Of a DNA stretch of 48,459 nt, positions 32,455-40,809 are shown one piece after another. The DNA is taken from the NCBI GenBank assembly GCA_025356095.1, contig JANXUR010000081.1, forward strand, positions 1-48,459. The letters are read 5' to 3'. A program made the position numbers and the translations under genes. How positions within the stretch are numbered: position 1 is the first letter of the stretch; every line of letters starts with the position of its first letter. This stretch comes from Acidobacteriaceae bacterium (GTDB lineage: Bacteria; Acidobacteriota; Terriglobia; Terriglobales; Acidobacteriaceae). Below the pieces are notes generated by a model. It was not told the origin of the DNA and searched no databases. It saw nothing but the letters and a program-made list of their open reading frames with translations.

Positions 32455-34761
32455 ATGCGCATTTTTTTGTTGCCCTTTGTTGTTTTGCTTTTGCTGCTGC
32501 TGTCGTTGAATCCCCTGCTAGCCCAGAGTGCAGGGCCTGCTGCGGCTGGTGCCGCGCCCCCAACTGTTGCTGCTGTTCCCGCTCAGCCCTCTCACCCATT
32601 GATTGTGACTGTTACCGACCCCTCTGGCGCGCTGGTAGGAGGAGCGCGGGTAGAACTGCTGGCGGAGGGCGGTGCGGTGGTGTCTGTGCGTTCGACTTCG
32701 GCGATTGGCGATGCGCTGGTGCCGGGATTGCATACTGGCAAGTTCACCTTGCGCGTACTGGCGGCGGGCTTTGCTGAAAAAGTGCTGCCGCTGAATGTGA
32801 GCGGAGGGCCCGTGCCCAGCGGAGGCGAACGTTTCGCGGTGCAATTGGAGGTGGCAAACCCGGGCGAGGTGGTAGTGGTCAGTGCGACTCGTCTGCCCGC
32901 AACGGAGTCCGAGGGAATTGGGCAAGTGTCGGCGCTGAATGCAGATCAGCTTTTGCTGATGCAGCCGGTGGCTGCGAATGATGCCGTGCGCTTTCTGCCG
33001 GGAGCGGTTGTGAACACCACGGGCCAGCGCGGCGGTTTGGCGTCGCTGTTTGTGCGCGGCGGCAACTCCAATTACAACAAAGTGCTGGTGGATGGCGTTC
33101 CGGTAAACGAGCCGGGCGGCATCTTCAACTATGGCGATGTGCCGCTGGCGTCGGCCGACCGCATCGAATTGCTGCGCGGAGCGCAAAGCGCACTCTATGG
33201 GTCGGACGCCATCACCAGCGTGGTGCAGGTGTTTTCGGCGACGGGCAAGAGCGAAACGCCAGAGCTGAATCTGACTTCCAGCGGAGGCAACTTTGGCACG
33301 GCAACGGGCAACGTCAACCTTTCACAGGCGGTGGGGCGATTTGATTACAACCTGTTTGCCGATGAGCTGCACACGAACGGGCAAGGAGCGAACGATGGTT
33401 ATAGTGCGTCGTCGCAAGGGGTAAATACCGGCGCTGTGTTGAATGATTGGGCGTCGGCGCGTTTTCGTCTGCGCCACAACAACACGCGCACGGGCGTGCA
33501 AGGCGGGTGGGACTTCAACGGCACACGTCTGCTGGCACCGGACGCCGACCAATATGCGCGGCAGAATTCGACCTTGGGCAGCTTGGAGTTTATGCTGCAT
33601 CCTGGCAAGCGCTGGCAGCACCGCATTGCTGGTTATGACTACTACACCAATCGGCTGAACGCGGATAGAGTGGCCGACCGGGGATGTGACGGTGCAAGCG
33701 TATTCATTGACTGCGCCTTTCGTACCGTCGGCGACATCAACCGCTCAGGCTTTCAGTATCAGGGTGAGTACACGCCGCGTGCCTGGGCGAAGTCAGTTTT
33801 CGGGTATGAGTTTGAGGACGAGAACGCGTTCTACAACGCGAGTTCGGCTTTTGGCGACTCGCCAACGCACGGGTTGCGGCGAAACCACGCGCTCTATGGC
33901 GAAGAGTTGCTGTCTTGGAAGAAGCTGTCACTGGTGTTGAGTGGAAGGTACGTGCACAACGAAAGTTTCGGGGACAAGGCTGTGCCCAGAGTGGCGGCGA
34001 GCTATGTGTTGCGCGATGGCACGGGGCTGGTGGGGGCGACGCGCCTGCGCTTTGCGTATGCCACGGGGATCAAGGCGCCGAGCTTTGAAGAGTCATTTGG
34101 CAATGGCGGCGGCTTTCCTACGCTGCCGAATCCGAATCTGAAGCCGGAAGAGACGCGGTCATTCGAGGCAGGGTTTACGCAGGCTTTGGCGAGTGACAAG
34201 GTGGTCTTTTCGTCTACCTATTTTCGCAACCGCTTCCGCAACCAGATTGATTTCGCCTTTCTCGACTGCGCTCCTTACTGTGGGCAGTATGTGAATGTGA
34301 ATCAGGCGCTGGCGCATGGGGTGGAAAGCGAACTGCAAGGCCGGGTGAGTGCGAAGCTAACGTGGTCGCTCTCGCATACCTACACTTCCACGCGGATTGA
34401 AAGCGCGCCCTTTGCGTTTGATCCCTTGTTAAGCGAAGGCAAGCCGTTGCTGCGGAGGCCCCATCATGCGGGGTCGGCGCAGGTGACGTACGTGGCGCAG
34501 AAGTGGGGAGCAAACTTGGGCGGCAGCTTGGTGGGTCGGCGAGCCGACTCTGACTTTCTGGGCTATGGCATTACCCACGCTGCGGGTTACGCGCTGGTGA
34601 ATCTGGGCGGCTGGTATGCGGTGCATCCGAACCTGACGGCATTTGTAAACGTAGACAATGCGCTCAATCGCCATTACAACGAGGTGGTGGGCTATCCGGG
34701 CCTGAGTGCGAACTTTCGCGCAGGTCTGCGGATTCGCATTGGCAAGGAACGGGAGCACTAG
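32455..34761 (+). CDS. btuB: TonB-dependent receptor, BtuB-like, cobalamin-regulated
   Basis: A 768-residue outer-membrane receptor. The signal peptide covers residues 1-22. A carboxypeptidase-regulatory-like domain follows (about 45-130, VTDPSGALVGGARVEL), unusual for BtuB of enterobacteria but common in this phylum. A TonB-box-like EVVVVSATR comes next, then a plug (VRGGNSNYNKVLVDGVPVNEPGG...DRIELLRGAQSALYGSDAI) and a 22-strand barrel with APSFEESFG and NLKPEETRSFEAG. The riboswitch makes vitamin B12 or a precursor the likely ligand. The perfect AAGGAGG fixes ATG 32455. No BtuCDF genes are in the window. Confidence 0.9.
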   Translation: MRIFLLPFVVLLLLLLSLNPLLAQSAGPAAAGAAPPTVAAVPAQPSHPLIVTVTDPSGALVGGARVELLAEGGAVVSVRSTSAIGDALVPGLHTGKFTLRVLAAGFAEKVLPLNVSGGPVPSGGERFAVQLEVANPGEVVVVSATRLPATESEGIGQVSALNADQLLLMQPVAANDAVRFLPGAVVNTTGQRGGLASLFVRGGNSNYNKVLVDGVPVNEPGGIFNYGDVPLASADRIELLRGAQSALYGSDAITSVVQVFSATGKSETPELNLTSSGGNFGTATGNVNLSQAVGRFDYNLFADELHTNGQGANDGYSASSQGVNTGAVLNDWASARFRLRHNNTRTGVQGGWDFNGTRLLAPDADQYARQNSTLGSLEFMLHPGKRWQHRIAGYDYYTNRLNADRVADRGCDGASVFIDCAFRTVGDINRSGFQYQGEYTPRAWAKSVFGYEFEDENAFYNASSAFGDSPTHGLRRNHALYGEELLSWKKLSLVLSGRYVHNESFGDKAVPRVAASYVLRDGTGLVGATRLRFAYATGIKAPSFEESFGNGGGFPTLPNPNLKPEETRSFEAGFTQALASDKVVFSSTYFRNRFRNQIDFAFLDCAPYCGQYVNVNQALAHGVESELQGRVSAKLTWSLSHTYTSTRIESAPFAFDPLLSEGKPLLRRPHHAGSAQVTYVAQKWGANLGGSLVGRRADSDFLGYGITHAAGYALVNLGGWYAVHPNLTAFVNVDNALNRHYNEVVGYPGLSANFRAGLRIRIGKEREH

Positions 34762-34819
34762 GGTGATGCTTGATGCTGGTGGCGGGCGCTGGTGGCGGGT
34801 GTAGGTGCCGCAAGCGGTG

Positions 34820-35494
34820 CTAGGCCTTTACCAAGCCACCAGAAAGGTAAATCTGTTTCACTGCGTGGAGCTTGCGGAGGTCGTCATCTTCTAGAGGGCG
34901 GCCACCGCCAAGCAGATGGGCGACAAGTGCAATGCGGGCGAACTGCTCGACGGCTTCCATCTTAAAGTAGGCAGCTTCAAGGCTAGAGCCGAAGGTGACG
35001 ACGCCGTGATTTTGTATGAGGATGGCATCGAACTCGCCGACCAGTGGTTCTAGGGAACGGGCGAGATCTGGGGTGCCGGGGGTCGCGTAGCGGGCCAAGG
35101 GCACTGAGCCAAGACCGACCACGACTTCAGGCAGCAGCGGCTGATCGAGCGCGAGCCCCGCAGCGGCAAAGCCTGTGGCCGTGGGAGGGTGGGCATGCAC
35201 GACGGCGCGAACGTCAGGGCGGTTGCGGTAGATCATCAAGTGCATACCGATTTCGCTGGAGGCGTTGCGGCGCCCTGCCAGACGGCGGCCGCACAAATCC
35301 ACGGTCACCACGTCCGAGGGGCGCATCATGCCCTTGCAGACCAGCGTTGGGGAAGTGAGGACGCGGCCATCGTCGAGGAGCACGGAAAGATTGCCCTCGG
35401 TGGCCGCGATCAGGCCGCGATCGTAGAGCATCTTGCCGAAGCGAACCAAGTCCCGGCCATGGTCGCGCCGCTGCAGTTGTGGATTCTGTCTCAT
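34820..35494 (-). CDS. Class II aldolase/adducin family protein
   Basis: A 224-residue zinc-dependent aldolase-type protein. Metal ligands are H100, H102 (VHAHPP) and H163 (QNHGVV), with catalytic E81 (SSEIGMH). GNLSV near residue 35 binds the substrate phosphate in relatives such as FucA, AraD and MtnB. The exact sugar phosphate cannot be told. ATG 35494 is chosen because the open frame beyond it lies antisense to queA and shows no homology. The gene is divergent from queA with a 123-bp shared promoter region. Confidence 0.9.
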   Translation of the reverse strand: MRQNPQLQRRDHGRDLVRFGKMLYDRGLIAATEGNLSVLLDDGRVLTSPTLVCKGMMRPSDVVTVDLCGRRLAGRRNASSEIGMHLMIYRNRPDVRAVVHAHPPTATGFAAAGLALDQPLLPEVVVGLGSVPLARYATPGTPDLARSLEPLVGEFDAILIQNHGVVTFGSSLEAAYFKMEAVEQFARIALVAHLLGGGRPLEDDDLRKLHAVKQIYLSGGLVKA

Positions 35495-35617
35495 TTCCGT
35501 GCAAGTTTTCCGTGTAAGAAAATGTTGGCGTATGGTATCGTACCCGGCGCAGCAAAACAATGTGCAATTGGGCACGATTTGGTAAATCTTGAATTCTGAG
35601 GCGGAATTAGGACCAAA

Positions 35618-36736
35618 GTGCTGGTTTCGGACTTCCATTTCGACTTGCCGGAGCGGCAGATTGCCCGGCATCCGCTGCCCGGGCGGGCGGATTCCCGGCT
35701 GCTGCACGTGAGTCGCAGCGGCGGCTGGCAGGATCGCAGATTCGCTGAGCTGCCCGCTTTGCTGCAGGCGGGTGACCTGCTGGTGGTGAACAACACCCGG
35801 GTGATCCCGGCACGTCTTTATGGCCGCAAGGTTTCGCAGGGCGAGACGGCAGGTGTTGGCCCCAAGATCGAAGTGCTGCTTACCAAGCAGCTTGCCAGCG
35901 ACGCAGCGGAGTGGCAGTGTCTGGTGCGGCCGGGGAAGAAAGTCGCCGTTAGCGACCGTCTTATCTTCGGTGAAGATCTGACGCAGAATTCGCGTCTGGT
36001 GGCGGAAGTGACGGCTCGCGCGGATTTTGGCGAGCGCCGCATCTGCTTTGAGCGCGTCCCAGATTTTTGGCAGCGGCTGGAGGGGTTGGGTCACATTCCG
36101 CTGCCGCCGTACATGAGTCGCGAAGACGAACCGGAAGATCGCGAGCGTTACCAGACTGTGTATGCGCGGGAGCGGGGGTCGGTAGCGGCACCAACTGCCG
36201 GTTTGCACTTTACGCCTGAAGTTTTGGCAGAACTTGCGCAGCGCGAAGTTGACATGGCGGAAATCACTCTGCACGTGGGCTTGGGAACCTTTCAACCGGT
36301 GAAGGTAGAGGTGGTAGAAGAGCACAGTTTGCACGCGGAAGCCTATTCAATTGCGCCAGAGGCGGCAGAGAAGATTAATCGAGCCTTGGCTGAGGGTCGG
36401 CGGATTGTGGCCGTAGGCACGACGACGGTACGAACGCTAGAGTATGCGGTGCGGCAGGCTGGCGCTGCGGGCGGGGTAGCACAACCGCGGCGTAAAGCGC
36501 TGCGTACAGCGCTGCGTGTGGAGGCTGGTTCGGGTGAGACGAGTTTGTTCATTTATCCCGGGTTTGAATTTCGCGCTGTCGGTGCGATGATCACCAACTT
36601 TCATCTACCGGAATCCACGTTACTGATGTTGGTGTGCGCGCTGGCGGGGAAGGAAAATGTACTGGCTGCTTACCGTCACGCGGTGGGCGCGGAATATCGG
36701 TTTTATTCGTATGGCGACTGCATGTTGGTGGAGTAA
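35618..36736 (+). CDS. queA: tRNA preQ1(34) S-adenosylmethionine ribosyltransferase-isomerase
   Basis: QueA transfers and isomerises the ribose of S-adenosylmethionine to preQ1 in the anticodon wobble position, making epoxyqueuosine. The 372-residue protein has SDFHFDLPERQIARHPLP, NNTRVIPARLYG, APTAGLHFT, HVGLGTFQPV, GTTTVRTLE and NFHLPESTLLMLV in family order. The start is GTG 35618. About 15 extra residues lie near 275-295 (GAAGGVAQPRRKALRTALRV). Queuosine modification in this organism is implied. Confidence 0.96.
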   Translation: MLVSDFHFDLPERQIARHPLPGRADSRLLHVSRSGGWQDRRFAELPALLQAGDLLVVNNTRVIPARLYGRKVSQGETAGVGPKIEVLLTKQLASDAAEWQCLVRPGKKVAVSDRLIFGEDLTQNSRLVAEVTARADFGERRICFERVPDFWQRLEGLGHIPLPPYMSREDEPEDRERYQTVYARERGSVAAPTAGLHFTPEVLAELAQREVDMAEITLHVGLGTFQPVKVEVVEEHSLHAEAYSIAPEAAEKINRALAEGRRIVAVGTTTVRTLEYAVRQAGAAGGVAQPRRKALRTALRVEAGSGETSLFIYPGFEFRAVGAMITNFHLPESTLLMLVCALAGKENVLAAYRHAVGAEYRFYSYGDCMLVE

Positions 36737-36817
36737 AGCCCGCGGGCTATTGACCTGACTCGCGAAAGAGCATAGTTTGTTGCATCGTTGGCGATTTTTT
36801 GGGATGGCGGTTCGGGA

Positions 36818-36893
36818 GTTGAGCGCAAGTTCGGTGCAAGTTGAGCGCGAGTTCGGCGCGAGTTGAGCGGCAGTTAAGCGAAAGTTGAGAGGG
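36818..36893. repeat. 22-bp tandem repeat (3 units plus part) upstream of cysteine dioxygenase
   Basis: Units start at 36818, 36840 and 36862, each beginning GTTGAGCG and containing AGTT(C/A); a fourth partial copy, GTTGAGAGGG, begins at 36884 and supplies the ribosome binding site of the next gene. Half-unit similarity (GTTGAGCG versus GTTCGGCG) makes it an 11-bp, helix-phased pattern. Confidence 0.85.
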
Positions 36894-36900
36894 AAGCGTT

Positions 36901-37500
36901 ATGAGCATTGCGGTTTCGTCGCGCCTATACACTGTGCAAGAGCTGGTCGCTGGCTTGCGCGCGTTGCCAGAGGCTGGTTTCGACATCACCGAGCCGGTAC
37001 GCGCGTTTCTGGAAGCGCATCCGGTGGATCCGGTGACGCTCGCGCCGTATCTTACTTGGGACGCGCAGCACTACACGCGCAACCTGATTGACCGCACTTC
37101 GATTTATGAGCTGATGGCGATTTGCTGGAGCGCAGGACAATCCAGCTCGGTGCACAACCACAAGAACCAGAACTGCTGGATGGCGGTGCCGGTGGGCAGG
37201 CTGATGGTACAAAACTATCGGGTCGAACTGGAAGATGTGGCTACAGGAGTATGCTCCTTAGAGCCGACCGACTTGATAGAAATGAATCCGGGCGCGCCTG
37301 CGGCGGTGAATCCGCAAGAACCGGTGCATAAGGTAATGAACCCGCGCGAGTGGAATGACCCGGCGGTGAGCCTGCACATTTATTCGCGTCCGTTTGATAC
37401 GTGCATTGTGTATTCGTATGAGCAGGGCACATGCGGCGAAATCAAGCTGCATTTCAATACGGAGTATGGCCTGCCGCTGAAGCAGCCGTTGATGCACTAG
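36901..37500 (+). CDS. Cysteine dioxygenase
   Basis: This non-haem iron enzyme oxidises cysteine to cysteine sulfinate. In 199 residues the rat-enzyme set is all present: iron ligands H85, H87 (SSVHNHKNQ) and H143 (PVHKVMNP), R60, and the pair C92 and Y161 that can form the Cys-Tyr cofactor. H159 is also conserved. It is therefore expected to be active on L-cysteine, though bacterial relatives can prefer mercaptopropionate (those usually lack C92). GAGAGGG lies upstream of ATG 36901, inside the repeat array. Confidence 0.94.
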   Translation: MSIAVSSRLYTVQELVAGLRALPEAGFDITEPVRAFLEAHPVDPVTLAPYLTWDAQHYTRNLIDRTSIYELMAICWSAGQSSSVHNHKNQNCWMAVPVGRLMVQNYRVELEDVATGVCSLEPTDLIEMNPGAPAAVNPQEPVHKVMNPREWNDPAVSLHIYSRPFDTCIVYSYEQGTCGEIKLHFNTEYGLPLKQPLMH

Positions 37501-37615
37501 GGGGCGTCGCCCTCGCTGAACTATTTTGGTGCCGCATCTTTCATCCGGCGCACGCTGCTGGATTGATGCTGGGGTTCCCCGTCGTTCTGGGACGACGCCT
37601 GCTAAACTTTGCATC

Positions 37616-40495
37616 GTGCCTGAAAAACCAACCACCCCGACTCTGGCTGTTCCTTCCGCCACCGACGCCGCGCCGGTGTACACGGCTGTAGTCCCGGAAG
37701 GCCCGCGCATCTTCCTGCTGGATACGATGTCGTTTATTTTTCGCGCCTATCACGCCATGTCGCGGCAGCGGCCCATGTCCACGCGGGGCGGAGTGCCAAC
37801 GGCCGCGGTGTTTGTGTTCGTGAATATGATTCGCAAGCTGCGCGAGGATTTTGCCCCCGAATACATTGCGGCGGCATTTGATCTTTCCGGCCCGACCTTC
37901 CGCGACGAGCAAGCTGCGGCCATGCCGGTGCACCGCAAGGTGGATGGCAAGACGGGCGAAGTGACGAAGGTGGAATATGCGGGCTACAAGGCCCATCGTG
38001 CGGCGATGCCAGAAGACTTGGCGCAGCAGATTCCGTACATCCGCCGCGCGCTGGAAGGCTATCGCATTCCGATTCTGGAATCGCAGCGTTATGAAGCTGA
38101 CGATGTGATTGGTACGCTGGCGCGGCGGGCTGCGAAGGACCATGTGGTGTTGGTGGTGTCATCGGACAAAGACATGATGCAGCTAGTCACCGACCGCGTG
38201 CTGATTCTGAATCCGATGAAGGAGAACCTAGTCAGCGATCCGCGCAAGGTGGAGGAAATTTTGGGGGTGCCGCCAGAGCGTGTGGTGGACGTGATGGCGC
38301 TGCGCGGCGATTCAGTGGATAACATTCCGGGTGCGCCGGGCATTGGTGACAAAGGCTCGGTGGAGCTGATCAAGCGCTTTGGCAGCGTGGAGGCGGCGCT
38401 GGATCGCGCCAACGAAGTGGAGCGCAAAACGTATCGGGAATCGTTGCAGCAAAACCGCGAGATGGTGCTGCTGAGCAAGCAACTGGTGACCATTGATACT
38501 GATGTGCCGGTCGAGTTTGACCTAGCGAAAATGCGCTCGCAAGAGCCGGACGACGAGGCGCTGCGAATATTGTTTGGTGAGCTGGAATTCACTTCACTGC
38601 TGAAGGCGGTGACGCCTGCCCAACCCGCCGAGTCGGTGGAGTATGCGAAAGCTGCGGTTGCTGGGGACGTGGATGCAGTTCTGGCCGAGGCGCAGGGCAA
38701 TGCACACATCAGTGCGCAGAGTCTGGCGGTTGCGCTGGCATTCGGTACGCCGAGGTTTGTCGTCGCCGACGGCAGCGACGCACCCAACGGCAGCGACGCA
38801 CCCAACGCAAGAGTGGTTGCAGAGGAACCGACGCAGATGAGCTTTGTGGCCGAGCCAGTGCAGTCAACGTCTGCTGCGGTCGCGCCTGTGGTTGCTGTGG
38901 TGGAATCGGCGGCGGTGGCAATCTCCGCCAGCGGCGGCAGCGCGCTCACCATTGCGATGGAGTCCGGCGCCTGGCTGCGGATGCGCGATGTGCTGGCGGA
39001 TGCGGCGATACCGAAGGCCATCACTGGTTACAAGGCTGCAATCCACGCCGCGCGCGAGCAGGGCTTGGAGATTGCTGGGGTGCACGACGACCCGATGTTG
39101 TATTCGTACTTGCTGAATCCGACTTACACCTCGCACGCGCTGCCGGAGCTAGCGCTGCGCGAACTGAACGCCAAGGTGGCGACGGACGCGGCCACAGCGG
39201 TGCCACAGGCAGCAGACTTTACGGGCCGCCTGGCAAAGAAGCTGCGCGGCGAAGTGGAAGCAGCCGGACTGCTTGGGCTTTACGAGACCATGGATCTGCC
39301 GCTGATTCCTGTGCTGGCACGCATGGAGCAGGCAGGTGTAAAGGTGGATACGGCTGTACTGGCCGAAATGTCGTCGCGGCTGGAACGCGCGGCCGACGCC
39401 AAGGCGCGCGAGATTTTTGAGATTGTCGGCACCGAGTTCAACATTAATTCGCCCAAGCAGCTTGGCGATATATTGTTTCATCGTTTGCAACTGGTGCCGC
39501 CGGGGCGCGGCCCCAAGGGTAAGCAGGCGTCCACTGCGGCCGACGTGTTGGAGTCGTTGGCGCTGGTGCATCCGGTGCCAAAGCTGGTGATTGAGTTTCG
39601 CCAGTTCAGCAAATTGAAATCCACTTACGTGGACGCGTTGCCACAATTGATTGACCCGCGCAGCGGACGCTTGCACACGACGTTTGACCAGACGGGGACG
39701 GCGACGGGGCGTATCTCGTCGTCTGATCCGAACCTGCAAAATATTCCGATTCGTACCGAGTTAGGCCGCGAAATTCGTGCCGCGTTCGTGGCCGAGCCCG
39801 GGCATGTGCTGCTGGCGGCGGACTATTCACAAATTGAATTGCGTTTGCTGGCGCACTTTTCGCAAGACCCGATGCTGGTGGAGGCCTACCGGCGGGGCGA
39901 CGACATCCACACACTTACGGCGGCGGAAGTATTTGGCGTGCCGCCGATGATGATCACGAGTGAACATCGCCGGCAAGCGAAGGCCGTGAACTTTGGTATT
40001 GTTTACGGACTCTCGCCGTTTGGCCTGGCCCAGCAGTTGGGGATCGAGCAGAAAGAGGCCAAGCGCTATATTGAAGCCTACTTTGCCAAGTACGCTGGAG
40101 TGCGGGCGTTTATCGAACGCACGCTGGAAGAGGCGCGCCGCGACAACAAGGTGCGCACGCTCTTCGGGCGCATTCGGCCGATTCCGGATATCCACTCCAA
40201 GAACCCTAACCTGCGTGGCTTTGCCGAGCGCACGGCGGTGAACACGCCGCTGCAAGGCACCGCCGCCGACTTGATCAAGGTCGCGATGATTCGCTTGGAT
40301 GCGGTGATACGCGAGCGAGAGATGAAGTCGCGCATGACGCTGCAGGTGCATGATGAACTGGTGTTTGAGGTGCCTGCAGCAGAAGTGGAAGAGATGCGCA
40401 CGCTGGTGCAGCAGCAGATGGAAGGCGCCTGTGAGCTGAGTGTGCCGCTGGTTGCGGAAGTGGGCGTGGGCGCAAACTGGCGAGACATGGAGTAG
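37616..40495 (+). CDS. polA: DNA polymerase I, with degenerate proofreading domain
   Basis: A 959-residue polymerase for Okazaki-fragment maturation and repair. The 5' nuclease domain (about 30-320) keeps YEADDVIGTLA and SSDKDMMQLV. Polymerase motifs are A (LLAADYSQIELRLLAH), B (RRQAKAVNFGIVYGLSPFG) and C (LQVHDELVFEVP). The middle 3'-5' exonuclease region has no DxE motif, and where relatives have NxKFD it reads GYKAAIHAAREQG (471-483), so proofreading is predicted lost. An Ala/Val-rich linker (385-440) holds an 18-bp duplication. GTG 37616 is used; an upstream in-frame start at 37526 adds non-conserved sequence. Confidence 0.95.
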   Translation: MPEKPTTPTLAVPSATDAAPVYTAVVPEGPRIFLLDTMSFIFRAYHAMSRQRPMSTRGGVPTAAVFVFVNMIRKLREDFAPEYIAAAFDLSGPTFRDEQAAAMPVHRKVDGKTGEVTKVEYAGYKAHRAAMPEDLAQQIPYIRRALEGYRIPILESQRYEADDVIGTLARRAAKDHVVLVVSSDKDMMQLVTDRVLILNPMKENLVSDPRKVEEILGVPPERVVDVMALRGDSVDNIPGAPGIGDKGSVELIKRFGSVEAALDRANEVERKTYRESLQQNREMVLLSKQLVTIDTDVPVEFDLAKMRSQEPDDEALRILFGELEFTSLLKAVTPAQPAESVEYAKAAVAGDVDAVLAEAQGNAHISAQSLAVALAFGTPRFVVADGSDAPNGSDAPNARVVAEEPTQMSFVAEPVQSTSAAVAPVVAVVESAAVAISASGGSALTIAMESGAWLRMRDVLADAAIPKAITGYKAAIHAAREQGLEIAGVHDDPMLYSYLLNPTYTSHALPELALRELNAKVATDAATAVPQAADFTGRLAKKLRGEVEAAGLLGLYETMDLPLIPVLARMEQAGVKVDTAVLAEMSSRLERAADAKAREIFEIVGTEFNINSPKQLGDILFHRLQLVPPGRGPKGKQASTAADVLESLALVHPVPKLVIEFRQFSKLKSTYVDALPQLIDPRSGRLHTTFDQTGTATGRISSSDPNLQNIPIRTELGREIRAAFVAEPGHVLLAADYSQIELRLLAHFSQDPMLVEAYRRGDDIHTLTAAEVFGVPPMMITSEHRRQAKAVNFGIVYGLSPFGLAQQLGIEQKEAKRYIEAYFAKYAGVRAFIERTLEEARRDNKVRTLFGRIRPIPDIHSKNPNLRGFAERTAVNTPLQGTAADLIKVAMIRLDAVIREREMKSRMTLQVHDELVFEVPAAEVEEMRTLVQQQMEGACELSVPLVAEVGVGANWRDME
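38770..38805. repeat. 18-bp exact tandem duplication inside polA
   Basis: CGGCAGCGACGCACCCAA is repeated twice, giving GSDAPN-GSDAPN in the inter-domain linker of DNA polymerase I. It is in frame and harmless to the fold. Confidence 0.95.
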
Positions 40496-40508
40496 GTTGG
40501 CTCTACTG

Positions 40509-40556
40509 CTGGCCCTCGTGCTGGCCCTAGTGCCGGCCCTGGTGCCGGCTGTTGCG
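40509..40556. repeat. 12-bp tandem repeat (about 3.5 units) at the end of the small membrane gene
   Basis: CTGGCCCTCGTG, CTGGCCCTAGTG, CCGGCCCTGGTG and a partial unit. The single A in unit two creates the TAG stop of the minus-strand gene at 40527. Confidence 0.85.
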
Positions 40557-40790
40557 CAGTGCAGCTTCGCGCAATTCGCGAGCCTCGCGGAAGCCGCGAA
40601 TGCGGCGGGCGCGCCAGAGCTTACGGCCTACGGCCACGAACACAAACCATCCCAACACGCCGACGCCAAACACGTACAGCAGCAGGTCAGCCACGCCAAG
40701 CAACTTCCATCCATAGCCGTTGCTGAGCGCGTACAAAATGCCTTCCACCAGCAGGAAGAACACGATCAGCGTTAACTGGTTCGACCGCAT
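40527..40790 (-). CDS. Small two-helix membrane protein
   Basis: An 87-residue protein with two hydrophobic helices (about 6-26 and 31-54), then a basic tail (GRKLWRARRIRGFREARELREAALRN). It lies 19 bp after glmM and on the same strand, so it is probably the last gene of the cdaA-cdaR-glmM unit. I recognise no domain. Its last residues are encoded by the 12-bp repeat, which also supplies the stop. Confidence 0.7.
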   Translation of the reverse strand: MRSNQLTLIVFFLLVEGILYALSNGYGWKLLGVADLLLYVFGVGVLGWFVFVAVGRKLWRARRIRGFREARELREAALRNSRHQGRH

Positions 40791-40809
40791 CCCCGAGCTC
40801 CCGTAGCGG

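Noticed and set aside
34820-36334. A 504-codon minus-strand frame covering the class II aldolase and running antisense through queA.
   Set aside because: Only the first-strand part to 35494 has family motifs. The rest is the complement of queA, a usual shadow in GC-rich DNA.
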